A DNA stretch of 34,049 nucleotides from DASRHK01 sp035650495 (GTDB lineage Bacteria > Pseudomonadota > Gammaproteobacteria > Nevskiales > Nevskiaceae), in contig DASRHK010000132.1 of NCBI GenBank assembly GCA_035650495.1, positions 1 through 34,049 of the forward strand, given 5' to 3'. Below the pieces are notes generated by a model. The model made no database searches and was not told the DNA's origin. It saw only the letters and a program-made list of their open reading frames with translations. Positions 24,149 through 31,290 of this stretch are shown one piece after another (the first letter of the stretch is position 1; each line of letters begins with the position of its first letter). The translations under genes and the position numbers were made by a program.

Positions 24149-24517
24149 ATGAGGAACTGGAAGATCCTGCTGCTCGTGGCCGGCGTCGCCCTGACGGCGA
24201 GCTGCGCCCAGGATCGGGGCCGCCCGGGTGTCGCGTCGCGTGCCTTCGATTGCTACGACTGGTGGCCGTACGTCTATTCGGCGCCGATGGACTGCTGGTA
24301 CGGGCCGCACGCCTGGTACGACCCGGGCTATTTCTATTACCAGCCGTACCCGGCGTACTCGTACGGCGCCCCCATCGGCGCGGGCCCCGGTCGCGTGGCC
24401 CCGCGGGTGGAGCGTCCGCGACCGCTGGCAGGGCGTGAGCGGCGTCCGCTCGAAGGGCCCGAACCGGACGCGCTGCCGGTGCCGATCCCACGCCCGCCGC
24501 GCACATTGCCGCCCTGA
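24149..24517 (+). CDS. small Tyr/Trp/Pro-rich putative lipoprotein
   Basis: A 122-residue protein with a signal sequence ending GVALTASC (Cys19), a plausible if imperfect lipobox. The mature part is unusual. Residues 33-75 are rich in Tyr, Trp, Pro and Gly (CYDWWPYVYSAPMDCWYG, YDPGYFYYQPYPAYSY) with two Cys, and the C-terminal third is Pro/Arg-rich and looks disordered, ending PRPPRTLPP. The ATG follows the TGA of acyltransferase copy 2 by one base (TGA-C-ATG), so it is almost certainly co-translated. No family is recognised. Aromatic-rich small lipoproteins of this type may bind glycans or sit at the cell surface, which would suit its neighbours; that is only an inference. Confidence 0.78.
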   Translation: MRNWKILLLVAGVALTASCAQDRGRPGVASRAFDCYDWWPYVYSAPMDCWYGPHAWYDPGYFYYQPYPAYSYGAPIGAGPGRVAPRVERPRPLAGRERRPLEGPEPDALPVPIPRPPRTLPP

Positions 24518-24548
24518 CGCAGGACCAACGGAACACCGGCAAGTCGCG

Positions 24549-24554
24549 TAGAAT
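24549..24554 (+). promoter_or_regulatory. possible -10 element of typA
   Basis: TAGAAT in the context CGTAGAATGCG, about 47 bases before the typA GTG, fits a sigma-70 -10 box. No good TTGACA-like -35 is found 16-18 bases upstream, so the call is tentative. Confidence 0.35.
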
Positions 24555-24600
24555 GCGCGCCCTCGCGCGGGGTTCCCCCGCCAGCTCCCGGTAGCGCTTC

Positions 24601-26436
24601 GTGATTCAGAATCTCCGCAACATCGCCATCATCGCCCACGTCGATCATGGCAAGACCACGCTGGTCGACAAGCTCCTGCGCCAGTCCGGCACCCTCGAGG
24701 AGCGCACCGATCTCGGCACGCGGCTGATGGACTCCAACCCGCTGGAGCGCGAGCGCGGCATCACCATCCTCGCCAAGAACACGGCGATCCGCTGGACCGA
24801 TCCGCGCAACAATCAGCAGTACCGCATCAACATCGTCGACACGCCCGGGCACGCCGACTTCGGCGGCGAAGTCGAGCGCGTGCTGTCGATGGTCGACTCG
24901 GTATTGCTGCTCGTCGACGCGGTCGACGGCCCGATGCCGCAGACGCGCTTCGTCACGCAGAAGGCCTTCAACATGGGCCTGCATCCGATCCTCGTGGTCA
25001 ACAAGATCGACCGCCCCGGCGCGCGCCCGCACTGGGTGATCGACCAGGTGTTCGATCTGTTCGACAAGCTCGGCGCGACCGACGCGCAGCTCGACTTCCC
25101 GATCGTCTACGCCTCGGCGCTGAACGGCTACGCCGACTTCGACGCCGCCGCGCGCGAAGGCGACATGACGCCGCTGTTCCAGACCATCATCGACAAGGTG
25201 CCGGCGCCCGACGTCGACGTCGACGGCCCGTTCCAGATGCAGATCACCTCGCTCGCGTACTCGAGCTACGTTGGCGTCATCGGCACCGGCCGCATCAAGC
25301 GCGGCACGATCAAGACCAATAGCCCGGTTGCGGTCGTCGGCCGCGACGGCTCGCAGCGCAACGCGAAGGTGCTGCAGGTGCTCGGCTTCATGGGGCTGGA
25401 GCGCACCGAAGTACCGCAGGCGCAGGCCGGCGACATCGTCGCGCTCACCGGCATCGAGGACCTCGGCATCTCCGAGACGGTGTGCGATCCGAAGAGCGTC
25501 GAAGGCTTGCCGACGCTGCAGGTCGACGAGCCGACCATGAGCATGACCTTCGAGGTGAACAAGTCGCCGTTCGCCGGCAAAGAAGGCAAGTTCGTCACGT
25601 CGCGCCAGATCGGCGAGCGCCTCGAGCGCGAATTGAAGACCAACGTCGCGCTGCGTGTGGAACCGACCGACAGCCCCGATCAATTCAAGGTGTCGGGCCG
25701 CGGCTTGCTGCATCTCGGAATTCTTCTGGAGAACATGCGCCGCGAAGGCTACGAAGTCGCCGTGTCGCGTCCTCACGTGATCCTGAAGGAGATCAACGGA
25801 CAGACCTGCGAGCCGTACGAATTGCTCGTCGCCGACGTCGAGGACAAGGATCAGGGCGGCGTCATCACCGGGCTCGCCGAGCGCGGTGGCCAGATGAAGA
25901 ACATGGTGCCCGACGGCAAGGGCCGCGTGCGCCTCGAGTACTCGATCCCGACGCGCGGGCTGATCGGCTTCCAGACCGAGTTCATGTCGATGACCTCGGG
26001 CACCGGTCTGCTGTTCCACAACTTCGATCACTACGGTCCGAAGGTGGAGAGCGACGTCGGCCAACGCCACAACGGCGTGCTGATCGCCAACGAGCCGGGC
26101 ATGGCGGCGGCTTACGCGCTGTTCAACCTGCAGGATCGCGGCCGTCTCATGTGCGAGCACGGCGACAACGTCTACATGGGCCAGATCGTCGGCATCCACT
26201 CGCGCGACAACGATCTCGTGGTCAACGTGATCAAGGGCAAGAAGCTCACCAACATCCGCGCGGCCGGCGCCGACGAGAAGCTGATCATGACGCCGCCGGT
26301 GAAGTTCTCGCTCGAGCAGGCGCTCGAGTTCATCAACGAGGACGAGCTGGTCGAGCTCACGCCGCAATCGATCCGCATCCGCAAGCGCTTCCTGACCGAG
26401 CACGAGCGCAAGAGAGCCGAAAAAGTAGAAGCCTGA
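24601..26436 (+). CDS. typA: translational GTPase TypA/BipA
   Basis: A 611-residue ribosome-binding GTPase related to EF-G, involved in 50S assembly and stress or cold adaptation. It starts at GTG: MIQNLRNIAIIAHVDHGKTT contains the P-loop. ERGITI is the G2 region, DTPGHADFGGEVERVL G3, NKIDRPGARP G4 and ASALNGYA G5. Domain II, domain III and the V-like domain follow, then the TypA-specific C-terminal domain with YSIPTRGLIGFQTEFMSMTSG and KGKKLTNIRAAG. The length agrees with the family. It is preceded by its own short leader with a possible -10 box, and a GT-C-like membrane gene follows 24 bases after its stop. Confidence 0.97.
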   Translation: MIQNLRNIAIIAHVDHGKTTLVDKLLRQSGTLEERTDLGTRLMDSNPLERERGITILAKNTAIRWTDPRNNQQYRINIVDTPGHADFGGEVERVLSMVDSVLLLVDAVDGPMPQTRFVTQKAFNMGLHPILVVNKIDRPGARPHWVIDQVFDLFDKLGATDAQLDFPIVYASALNGYADFDAAAREGDMTPLFQTIIDKVPAPDVDVDGPFQMQITSLAYSSYVGVIGTGRIKRGTIKTNSPVAVVGRDGSQRNAKVLQVLGFMGLERTEVPQAQAGDIVALTGIEDLGISETVCDPKSVEGLPTLQVDEPTMSMTFEVNKSPFAGKEGKFVTSRQIGERLERELKTNVALRVEPTDSPDQFKVSGRGLLHLGILLENMRREGYEVAVSRPHVILKEINGQTCEPYELLVADVEDKDQGGVITGLAERGGQMKNMVPDGKGRVRLEYSIPTRGLIGFQTEFMSMTSGTGLLFHNFDHYGPKVESDVGQRHNGVLIANEPGMAAAYALFNLQDRGRLMCEHGDNVYMGQIVGIHSRDNDLVVNVIKGKKLTNIRAAGADEKLIMTPPVKFSLEQALEFINEDELVELTPQSIRIRKRFLTEHERKRAEKVEA

Positions 26437-26460
26437 TGCGCGGTGTGGCAGCGTGATGCG

Positions 26461-27984
26461 ATGAAGCAACACGCTGCCCTGATCGCGGCACTCGCGCTGC
26501 TGGCGGCGCCCTATGCGATCTGGAGCTTCAGCGGCCAGCCGGCGCATCTCGGCGATGATCCGCTGGACTACCTGATGATGGCGCGTCACTACGCGCCCTA
26601 TTGGCCGCACGATGCCGTGCTCGCCCAGTTCGCGGCGCAGAGCCGCTTCCCGCCGCTATATCCGCTGATCCTCGCTTTCACCGGCGGGGCGGCGAACTTC
26701 TATGCGGCGCACGAGATCACCACTGCGCTGCTCTTCCTCGCCGTCGTCGCGCTCTACGCATGGCTGCGGATCGAGCGGGTCGCGTCGGCAGGCGCGGCGG
26801 CGATCGCCCTGCTCACGCTGCTGCTGCCGTCGACCTGGCTGCTCGCGCTGTCGACGCAATCGGAGTTTGCGTATCTCGCCTTCAGCGCGCTGGCGCTCAC
26901 GGCGTTCGCGCTGCATCGGCGGGATGGCGCTGCTCGCATGTTGTATCTCGCTGCGGCTGCGACGGCTGCTGCCGTTCTCACCCGCACGATCGGCATCGCG
27001 CTGCTTCCCCCGTTGCTGCTGTCGCTCCTGCAGCGACGTGATCGGCAAGGCCTGATTGCGCTCGCCATCGCGCTGGCGCCGGCCCTCGTCTGGCACGTGG
27101 CTCACCGCCCGCAGGTCGGCTACGACGCGGCGCTGTCGATCTACTATGGCAAGGACTTCCTGCGGCATCTCGCCCCGCAGGTCCTCAACGAAGCGCTGAC
27201 CCTGCGCCAGGCGCTCAGCGAGGACCTGTCGCGCTGGAACACGCTGCAGCGCTTCTGCGATCTGCTCGCGATCGTGATTATCGCGATCAACGTGCGGCGC
27301 GCGCTTCGGCTGCACGCGGACGCGGTCTATGCGCTGGGCTTCCTCGGGATCCTGCTCGTCTGGCCATATCCCGAAGTCGCCGGGCGGCTGCTCTGGCCGA
27401 TCCTGCCGATCGGCCTCGGGCAGATCATGATCGCGATCGGCGGACTGGCCGACGCGCGGCCAGGCTGGGGCGTGCGCTCGCTCGTGGCCGCGGGCTACGT
27501 GGCTGCGATCGTGATGATCGTGCTGCCGACGTTGGCATTCCTGGCAGAGCGCTATCGCACGCCGTCGCTCTCCGGGATCGAGGACGTGAATCGCTATGAG
27601 ACCTGGTACGCGATCGATCCGGTCGCGGCGGAGAATCGCGTCATCTCGATCCGCGGCCTGATGCATGCCATGGCCGATGTCGCGAATGACGTGCCGTCCG
27701 GCGAATGCGTGATCAGCGTGCAGCCAGAGGACGTGACCTGGTTCTCCGGACGCCTCGGCGTGCCGCCGCCGCCGGATGCGATCCCGAGCCCGCGCTTCGA
27801 GGAACGGCTGCTCGCGACGGGCTGCCGTTACCTGTTCATGTACAGCGCGTCACACCCGATGTTCCCGATGTTGCACCCGCTGCATCGGGTGAAAGACCGC
27901 GTCGACGTACTGGAGATCTCAGTGATCGACGGCCTCACCCCTGAGGACAAGAAGACTGTCGCTGTCACCGCGCGCTTGCGCTGA
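26461..27984 (+). CDS. polytopic membrane protein, GT-C (PMT/ArnT-like) glycosyltransferase candidate
   Basis: A 507-residue protein with about ten hydrophobic segments up to residue 360 and a soluble C-terminal domain of about 140 residues. The first periplasmic loop after helix 1 contains GDDPLDYLMMARHY, the acidic motif expected of GT-C enzymes that use polyprenyl-phosphate sugars. SRFPPLYPLILA and RTIGIALLPPLLL are also in keeping with the PMT/GT39 fold. The C-terminal part includes CVISVQPEDVTWFSGR and CRYLFMYSASHPMFPMLHP, which I do not recognise. The start is taken at ATG 26461; a GTG at 26443 is possible. The gene follows typA by 24 bases. The acceptor and sugar are unknown, and the enzyme class is a pattern-based inference. 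Confidence 0.72.
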   Translation: MKQHAALIAALALLAAPYAIWSFSGQPAHLGDDPLDYLMMARHYAPYWPHDAVLAQFAAQSRFPPLYPLILAFTGGAANFYAAHEITTALLFLAVVALYAWLRIERVASAGAAAIALLTLLLPSTWLLALSTQSEFAYLAFSALALTAFALHRRDGAARMLYLAAAATAAAVLTRTIGIALLPPLLLSLLQRRDRQGLIALAIALAPALVWHVAHRPQVGYDAALSIYYGKDFLRHLAPQVLNEALTLRQALSEDLSRWNTLQRFCDLLAIVIIAINVRRALRLHADAVYALGFLGILLVWPYPEVAGRLLWPILPIGLGQIMIAIGGLADARPGWGVRSLVAAGYVAAIVMIVLPTLAFLAERYRTPSLSGIEDVNRYETWYAIDPVAAENRVISIRGLMHAMADVANDVPSGECVISVQPEDVTWFSGRLGVPPPPDAIPSPRFEERLLATGCRYLFMYSASHPMFPMLHPLHRVKDRVDVLEISVIDGLTPEDKKTVAVTARLR

Positions 27985-28057
27985 GGCTCAACTCCGTTTC
28001 GATCGCGCCGGCGTCGCTAGAGTGAAGCCATTGACGCGCGAGTTCGGGTCGAGGCGC

Positions 28058-28753
28058 CTACGGGCTGGCGCGGTCGTCGCGCGATCTCATCGCGCGCACG
28101 AAATCCTCCAGCCGCCGTCCGGCTTCGTCGGGGTACGCGCGTCCGGTGACGAGCGCGCTTTCGATGCGATCGAGCCGGAAGTTGCGGAAGTCGACGCGCA
28201 GCTCGCACCACGCCGCGAGCGTCCAGGTGCTGCCCCAGTAGTACAAGCCGAGCGGCCACACGTGCCGCGTGCTCGCCGATTCCTTGCCGTCGCGATAGTC
28301 GAGCAGCGCGACTTCGCGCCGCGCGATCGCATGGCGAAGCGTGTCGAGCGTGTCGCCGAAATTCTTCGGCGCGAAGGACAGCGCGTAGAGACGCGTACGT
28401 TCCAGCGCGACCCGCTTTTCCGGCGGCAGCGCGGTCGAGATCTTCGCGAGCGCGAGCTCCGCCGCCTTGGCCAGCTCGGGGCTCGCCCACGACTGCACCA
28501 TGCGCGCGCCGGCGACCAGCGCTTCGATCTCGTCGTAGGAGAACATCAGCGGCGGCAGATCGAAGTCGGGGCGCAATCGATAGCCGACACCGGCCTCGCC
28601 CTCGATCGGCACGCCGGTGAGCGTGAGGTCGCGGATGTCGCGATAGACGCTTCGCTGCGAGACATCGAGATAGCCCGCCAGCTGGGCCGCCGTCGTCAGA
28701 CGGCGACCCCGCAGGTACTGCACGATCTGGAAGAGGCGATCGGCTCGGCGCAC
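28058..28753 (-). CDS. YafY-type transcriptional regulator (HTH_11 plus WYL domain)
   Basis: A 231-residue DNA-binding regulator. The start is a GTG at 28753, reading MRRADRLFQIVQYLRGRR. The helix-turn-helix covers residues 5-60 (TTAAQLAGYLDVSQRSVYRDIRDL, with GVGYRLRP as the wing). The WYL domain covers about 135-205, with ALLDYRDG and RHVWPLGLYYWGSTWTLAAW followed by the DFRNFRLDRI strand. WYL domains sense ligands such as nucleotides or nucleic acids. The gene is 5 bases downstream of a SnoaL-like gene, and a perfect 10-base palindrome lies upstream of that gene. Autoregulation of the two-gene operon is therefore likely. Such YafY regulators often sit with small enzymes of the SRPBCC, VOC or NTF2-like folds. 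Confidence 0.93.
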   Translation of the reverse strand: MRRADRLFQIVQYLRGRRLTTAAQLAGYLDVSQRSVYRDIRDLTLTGVPIEGEAGVGYRLRPDFDLPPLMFSYDEIEALVAGARMVQSWASPELAKAAELALAKISTALPPEKRVALERTRLYALSFAPKNFGDTLDTLRHAIARREVALLDYRDGKESASTRHVWPLGLYYWGSTWTLAAWCELRVDFRNFRLDRIESALVTGRAYPDEAGRRLEDFVRAMRSRDDRASP

Positions 28754-28758
28754 GCGGC

Positions 28759-29118
28759 TTAGTAGAAGAACTGCTCCGAGACAATCTTGCCACCGGCCAC
28801 GCGATACACGCCGATGTCCTCGAGCTCGATGCGGCCGCGTCCCTTCATCGTGCAGTCGAGCGCGAACGATACGGTGAAGAAATCGCCGGCGATCATCGGA
28901 TCCGACGTGTGCGCCGCGTGGACGGCCTCGAGCTGCTCGTCGAAGCGCTTGCCCTTGTCGAGGATCGCGACCAGTCCCTTGACCTCGCGCGGCGAGCCCG
29001 GCATCTCGCGCGGCTCGACGCTGACCGCGTCCTTGGCGTAGAGCTCCTTCTGCGCTTCAGCGCTCTTGCCCGCGCGGCAGAGCTCGACGAGGCGCTTGGC
29101 GACTTGCTGGGTGTTCAT
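28759..29118 (-). CDS. SnoaL-like / NTF2-like superfamily protein
   Basis: A 119-residue protein with the cone-shaped NTF2 fold pattern. An N-terminal helix (TQQVAKRLVELCRAGKSAEAQKELY) is followed by YAKDAVSVEP, a GLVAILDKGKRFDEQL helix and four beta strands including DFFTVSFALDCTMKGRGRIELEDIGVYRVAGGKIVSEQFFY. Family members are polyketide cyclases, isomerases or ligand-binding proteins; no catalytic residues single out one role here. AGGAG stands nine bases before the ATG. It is the first gene of a two-gene unit with the YafY regulator and lies 47 bases downstream of the palindromic operator candidate. It may be the enzyme or ligand-binding partner of that regulatory circuit. Confidence 0.88.
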   Translation of the reverse strand: MNTQQVAKRLVELCRAGKSAEAQKELYAKDAVSVEPREMPGSPREVKGLVAILDKGKRFDEQLEAVHAAHTSDPMIAGDFFTVSFALDCTMKGRGRIELEDIGVYRVAGGKIVSEQFFY

Positions 29119-29165
29119 GGCGTCACTCCTGGCTGATGGAAAGGAGGCGCCATCGTGCGCGCGGC

Positions 29166-29189
29166 CTGCTGACAGCGTTCTGTCAGCAG
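29166..29189. promoter_or_regulatory. perfect palindrome CTGCTGACAG-N4-CTGTCAGCAG, likely YafY operator
   Basis: Two 10-base arms are perfectly complementary around CGTT. The site lies in the 75-base gap between the glycosyltransferase stop (29194) and the SnoaL-like start (29118). A partial repeat, GTCA-GCGG-TGAC, follows at about 29193-29204. No T-tract follows on the minus strand, so termination is less likely than protein binding. The WYL regulator encoded in the same operon is the natural candidate ligand. A CTGACAG/CTGTCAG core is, as far as I recall, common in front of YafY-type operons. Confidence 0.72.
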
Positions 29190-29193
29190 CGTG

Positions 29194-30183
29194 TCAGCGG
29201 TGACGTCGGCGCAGTGCGGCGAGCCAGGCTCGCGCGAGCACCGCGCCGAGCGCGCTCACGGCTGGATTGCGCAGGAGCGGCGCGAGGAAGCGATCGAAGC
29301 GCGCGAGCGTTTTCAGCTCGCCATCGTTGCGCAGCACGTCGCGTCGATAAGCGAGCTGCCAGGCATTGTCGCGGATGAAGGCGCCGATCTTCAGCAGCAG
29401 CGCCGCGCGCTTCCGGATCGGCAGCGCTGCGAGGTAGCGCTCGATCGCGTCGACCTGCGGCTTGAGATCGAGCCGGCCGTCGGCGCTCGCGTAGACCTTC
29501 GGCGCGTTCGCGAAGAAATCGTCGGCGCCGGCCGAGTACAGGCCCATGATCAGCGCCATCAGGGAATAGCGCTCGACGACGCCTTCGGTCTCGAACCGGC
29601 GCGCGGAGGTGTGCAGCTCGCCGGGCAGGACGATCCATTCGCCTTGGTCAGCGATTTTCGCCGCGATGCGCTGATCCTCGAGGAACGGCAAGCGCTCGTC
29701 GAAGCCGCCGAGCGCGTCGAAGAACGACCGCGCGAGCAGCAATCCCTGATCGCCGTTGATCGTGTTGGCGCGATTGAGCCGCGTCTTGCCTTCGAGATAG
29801 CGATAGAACGCCGCGTGTTGCGGCGAGGTTCCGGTGAAGCGCAGCGGAAAATGTCCTGCGACCCGATCGCGTCCGCGCAGCGCGGCGAGGGCATCGGCCA
29901 GCAAGCGAGGCGATTCGATTCTTGAATCCGCGTGAAGGAAGAGGAGATGCGTTCCGCTCGCGGCGCGCGCCCCGGCGTTCATCTGCTTGCCGCGGCCGCG
30001 CTCGCTGCTGACGACCTTCGCGCCGCCGTCGCGCGCGACTCGCGTGGTGTCGTCGGAGGATCCGCCGTCGGCGACGATGACCTCGCGCTCGACGTCGCGC
30101 TGCGCGGCGAGATCAGCGAGCAGCGATGGCAGCGCCCGCGCTTCGTTCAGCGCCGGGATGACGATCGATAGACGCTCGCTCAG
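29194..30183 (-). CDS. family 2 glycosyltransferase (TIGR04283-like) with C-terminal extension, CTG start
   Basis: In frame and upstream of the first ATG (29982) the protein continues with typical GT2 sequence: LSIVIPALNEARALPSLLADL, VIVADGGSSDDT and SSERGRGKQMNAGARAASG. The true start must therefore be near 30183. No ATG, GTG or TTG lies between there and an upstream in-frame stop, but a CTG at 30183 forms a CTGA overlap with the hydrolase stop, the same geometry as ATGA. FLHADSRI carries the DxD-like metal site and FLEDQRI a conserved acidic motif. The GT2 core of about 225 residues resembles TIGR04283 (arsenosugar-type) enzymes; about 100 further residues of unknown role follow, ending in LARAWLAALRRRHR. 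No arsenic genes are nearby, so the substrate is open. Confidence 0.85.
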   Translation of the reverse strand: MSERLSIVIPALNEARALPSLLADLAAQRDVEREVIVADGGSSDDTTRVARDGGAKVVSSERGRGKQMNAGARAASGTHLLFLHADSRIESPRLLADALAALRGRDRVAGHFPLRFTGTSPQHAAFYRYLEGKTRLNRANTINGDQGLLLARSFFDALGGFDERLPFLEDQRIAAKIADQGEWIVLPGELHTSARRFETEGVVERYSLMALIMGLYSAGADDFFANAPKVYASADGRLDLKPQVDAIERYLAALPIRKRAALLLKIGAFIRDNAWQLAYRRDVLRNDGELKTLARFDRFLAPLLRNPAVSALGAVLARAWLAALRRRHR

Positions 30184-31208
30184 GCGGGGGCTGTCGCTGC
30201 GGCTTCGTCAGCGAGGCTGGCCCGCGTGCCGCGTGCCTGCTCTGCCAGAAAGTCGGCGATGTGCGGCTCGGCCCAGGAGACGGGGCGGCCGCGCGCATCC
30301 GCAGCGACGAAGCCGACGTGGCCGCCGAAGCGCGACAGCTCCAGCGTCACGTCCGGCGCGAGCTCGGTCGCGCCCGGAACGATGTCCGCGGTCATGAACG
30401 GATCGTCCAGCGCGTGGAGGATCAGCGTCGGGCGGCGGATGTGGCGCAGGAATTGGCCGTTCGAGCTTCTGGTGTAGTAGTCGAGCGCGTCGGTGAAACC
30501 GTTGAGCGGCGCGGTCGAGGCGTCGTCATATTCGATGAAGTCGCGTGCCCGCAGCGCAGCGACGAGATCGAGCCCCGGCGGATGCGGCTTGCCGTGGAAT
30601 TTCGTCTTGAGGAAGCGCTTCAGGCGACGCAGCATGTGGTTCTGATACAGCCGCGCGACGCCGCGCGACAGGTGCAGCGCGCATTCGTGCAGGCGGAACG
30701 GCGCGGAGACGGCGACCGCGGCCGACAGGGGCGAGCGCGCGCCGTCTTCGCCGAGGCACTTGAGCAGCACGTTGCCGCCGAGCGACCAGCCGATCGCGTA
30801 GAGCGGCGTCTGCGGCTCCCGGCGCTTCAGCACGGCGAGCACTTCGCGCAGGTCGTGGCTCGCGCCGTGGTGATAGCTCTGGGGCAGGAGATTGGGCTCC
30901 CCGCCCGCGCCGCGCTGCAGGAACAGCACGCAGCGGAAGCCGCGCCGCATCAGCTGCTGCGCGGTGCCGCGCAGGTAGTTCGATTCGAAGTCGCCCGACA
31001 GGCCGTGGATCAGCACGACGCGCGGGCCGGTGCCCTCGCCAGCGAAGCCCAGGTCGACGAAGTCGCCGTCCGCGAGCGTGAGCCGCTCGGTCCGCAGCGA
31101 CAGCGCGGGCTGCGGGCGGATGAGGCTCGCGTAGATGGTTTGCGCGTGCGCGGAGCGCAGCAGCGGATGCGGTCGGAAGGCGCTATCGACGATACGGCCG
31201 TGCTTCAT
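30180..31208 (-). CDS. alpha/beta hydrolase, YheT family
   Basis: A 342-residue hydrolase of the YheT/EMB8-like group (COG0429). FRPHPLLRSAHAQTIYASL is the characteristic N-terminal motif. VVLIHGLSGDFESNYLRG holds the oxyanion-hole HG, GWSLGGNVLLKCLGE the nucleophile Ser, HALDDPFMTAD the catalytic Asp and RFGGHVGFV the His. All catalytic residues are present. Substrates of the bacterial family are poorly known, probably short-chain esters or lipids. The gene ends in a four-base overlap with the glycosyltransferase, suggesting coupled expression. It is divergent from the RLAN/ATP-grasp gene across 82 bases in which no promoter stands out. Confidence 0.93.
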   Translation of the reverse strand: MKHGRIVDSAFRPHPLLRSAHAQTIYASLIRPQPALSLRTERLTLADGDFVDLGFAGEGTGPRVVLIHGLSGDFESNYLRGTAQQLMRRGFRCVLFLQRGAGGEPNLLPQSYHHGASHDLREVLAVLKRREPQTPLYAIGWSLGGNVLLKCLGEDGARSPLSAAVAVSAPFRLHECALHLSRGVARLYQNHMLRRLKRFLKTKFHGKPHPPGLDLVAALRARDFIEYDDASTAPLNGFTDALDYYTRSSNGQFLRHIRRPTLILHALDDPFMTADIVPGATELAPDVTLELSRFGGHVGFVAADARGRPVSWAEPHIADFLAEQARGTRASLADEAAATAPA

Positions 31209-31290
31209 GCGGGTATTTTGCTAGGATTCGGGCCTTCGCTACACAGACCCACATGCCCGCAGACCCGTTCCCCGCTAGCGACGCACCCGC

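Noticed and set aside
20521..24150. A 1209-codon open frame on the minus strand
   Set aside because: It lies antisense to the subtilase and both acyltransferases, is extremely Arg/His/Gln/Glu-rich with no domain motif, and has the composition expected of a GC-rich shadow frame.
29194..30183. Arsenosugar biosynthesis gene
   Set aside because: The glycosyltransferase resembles TIGR04283, but no arsM, radical SAM or ars genes are nearby and the protein has a long C-terminal extension, so no arsenic role is claimed.
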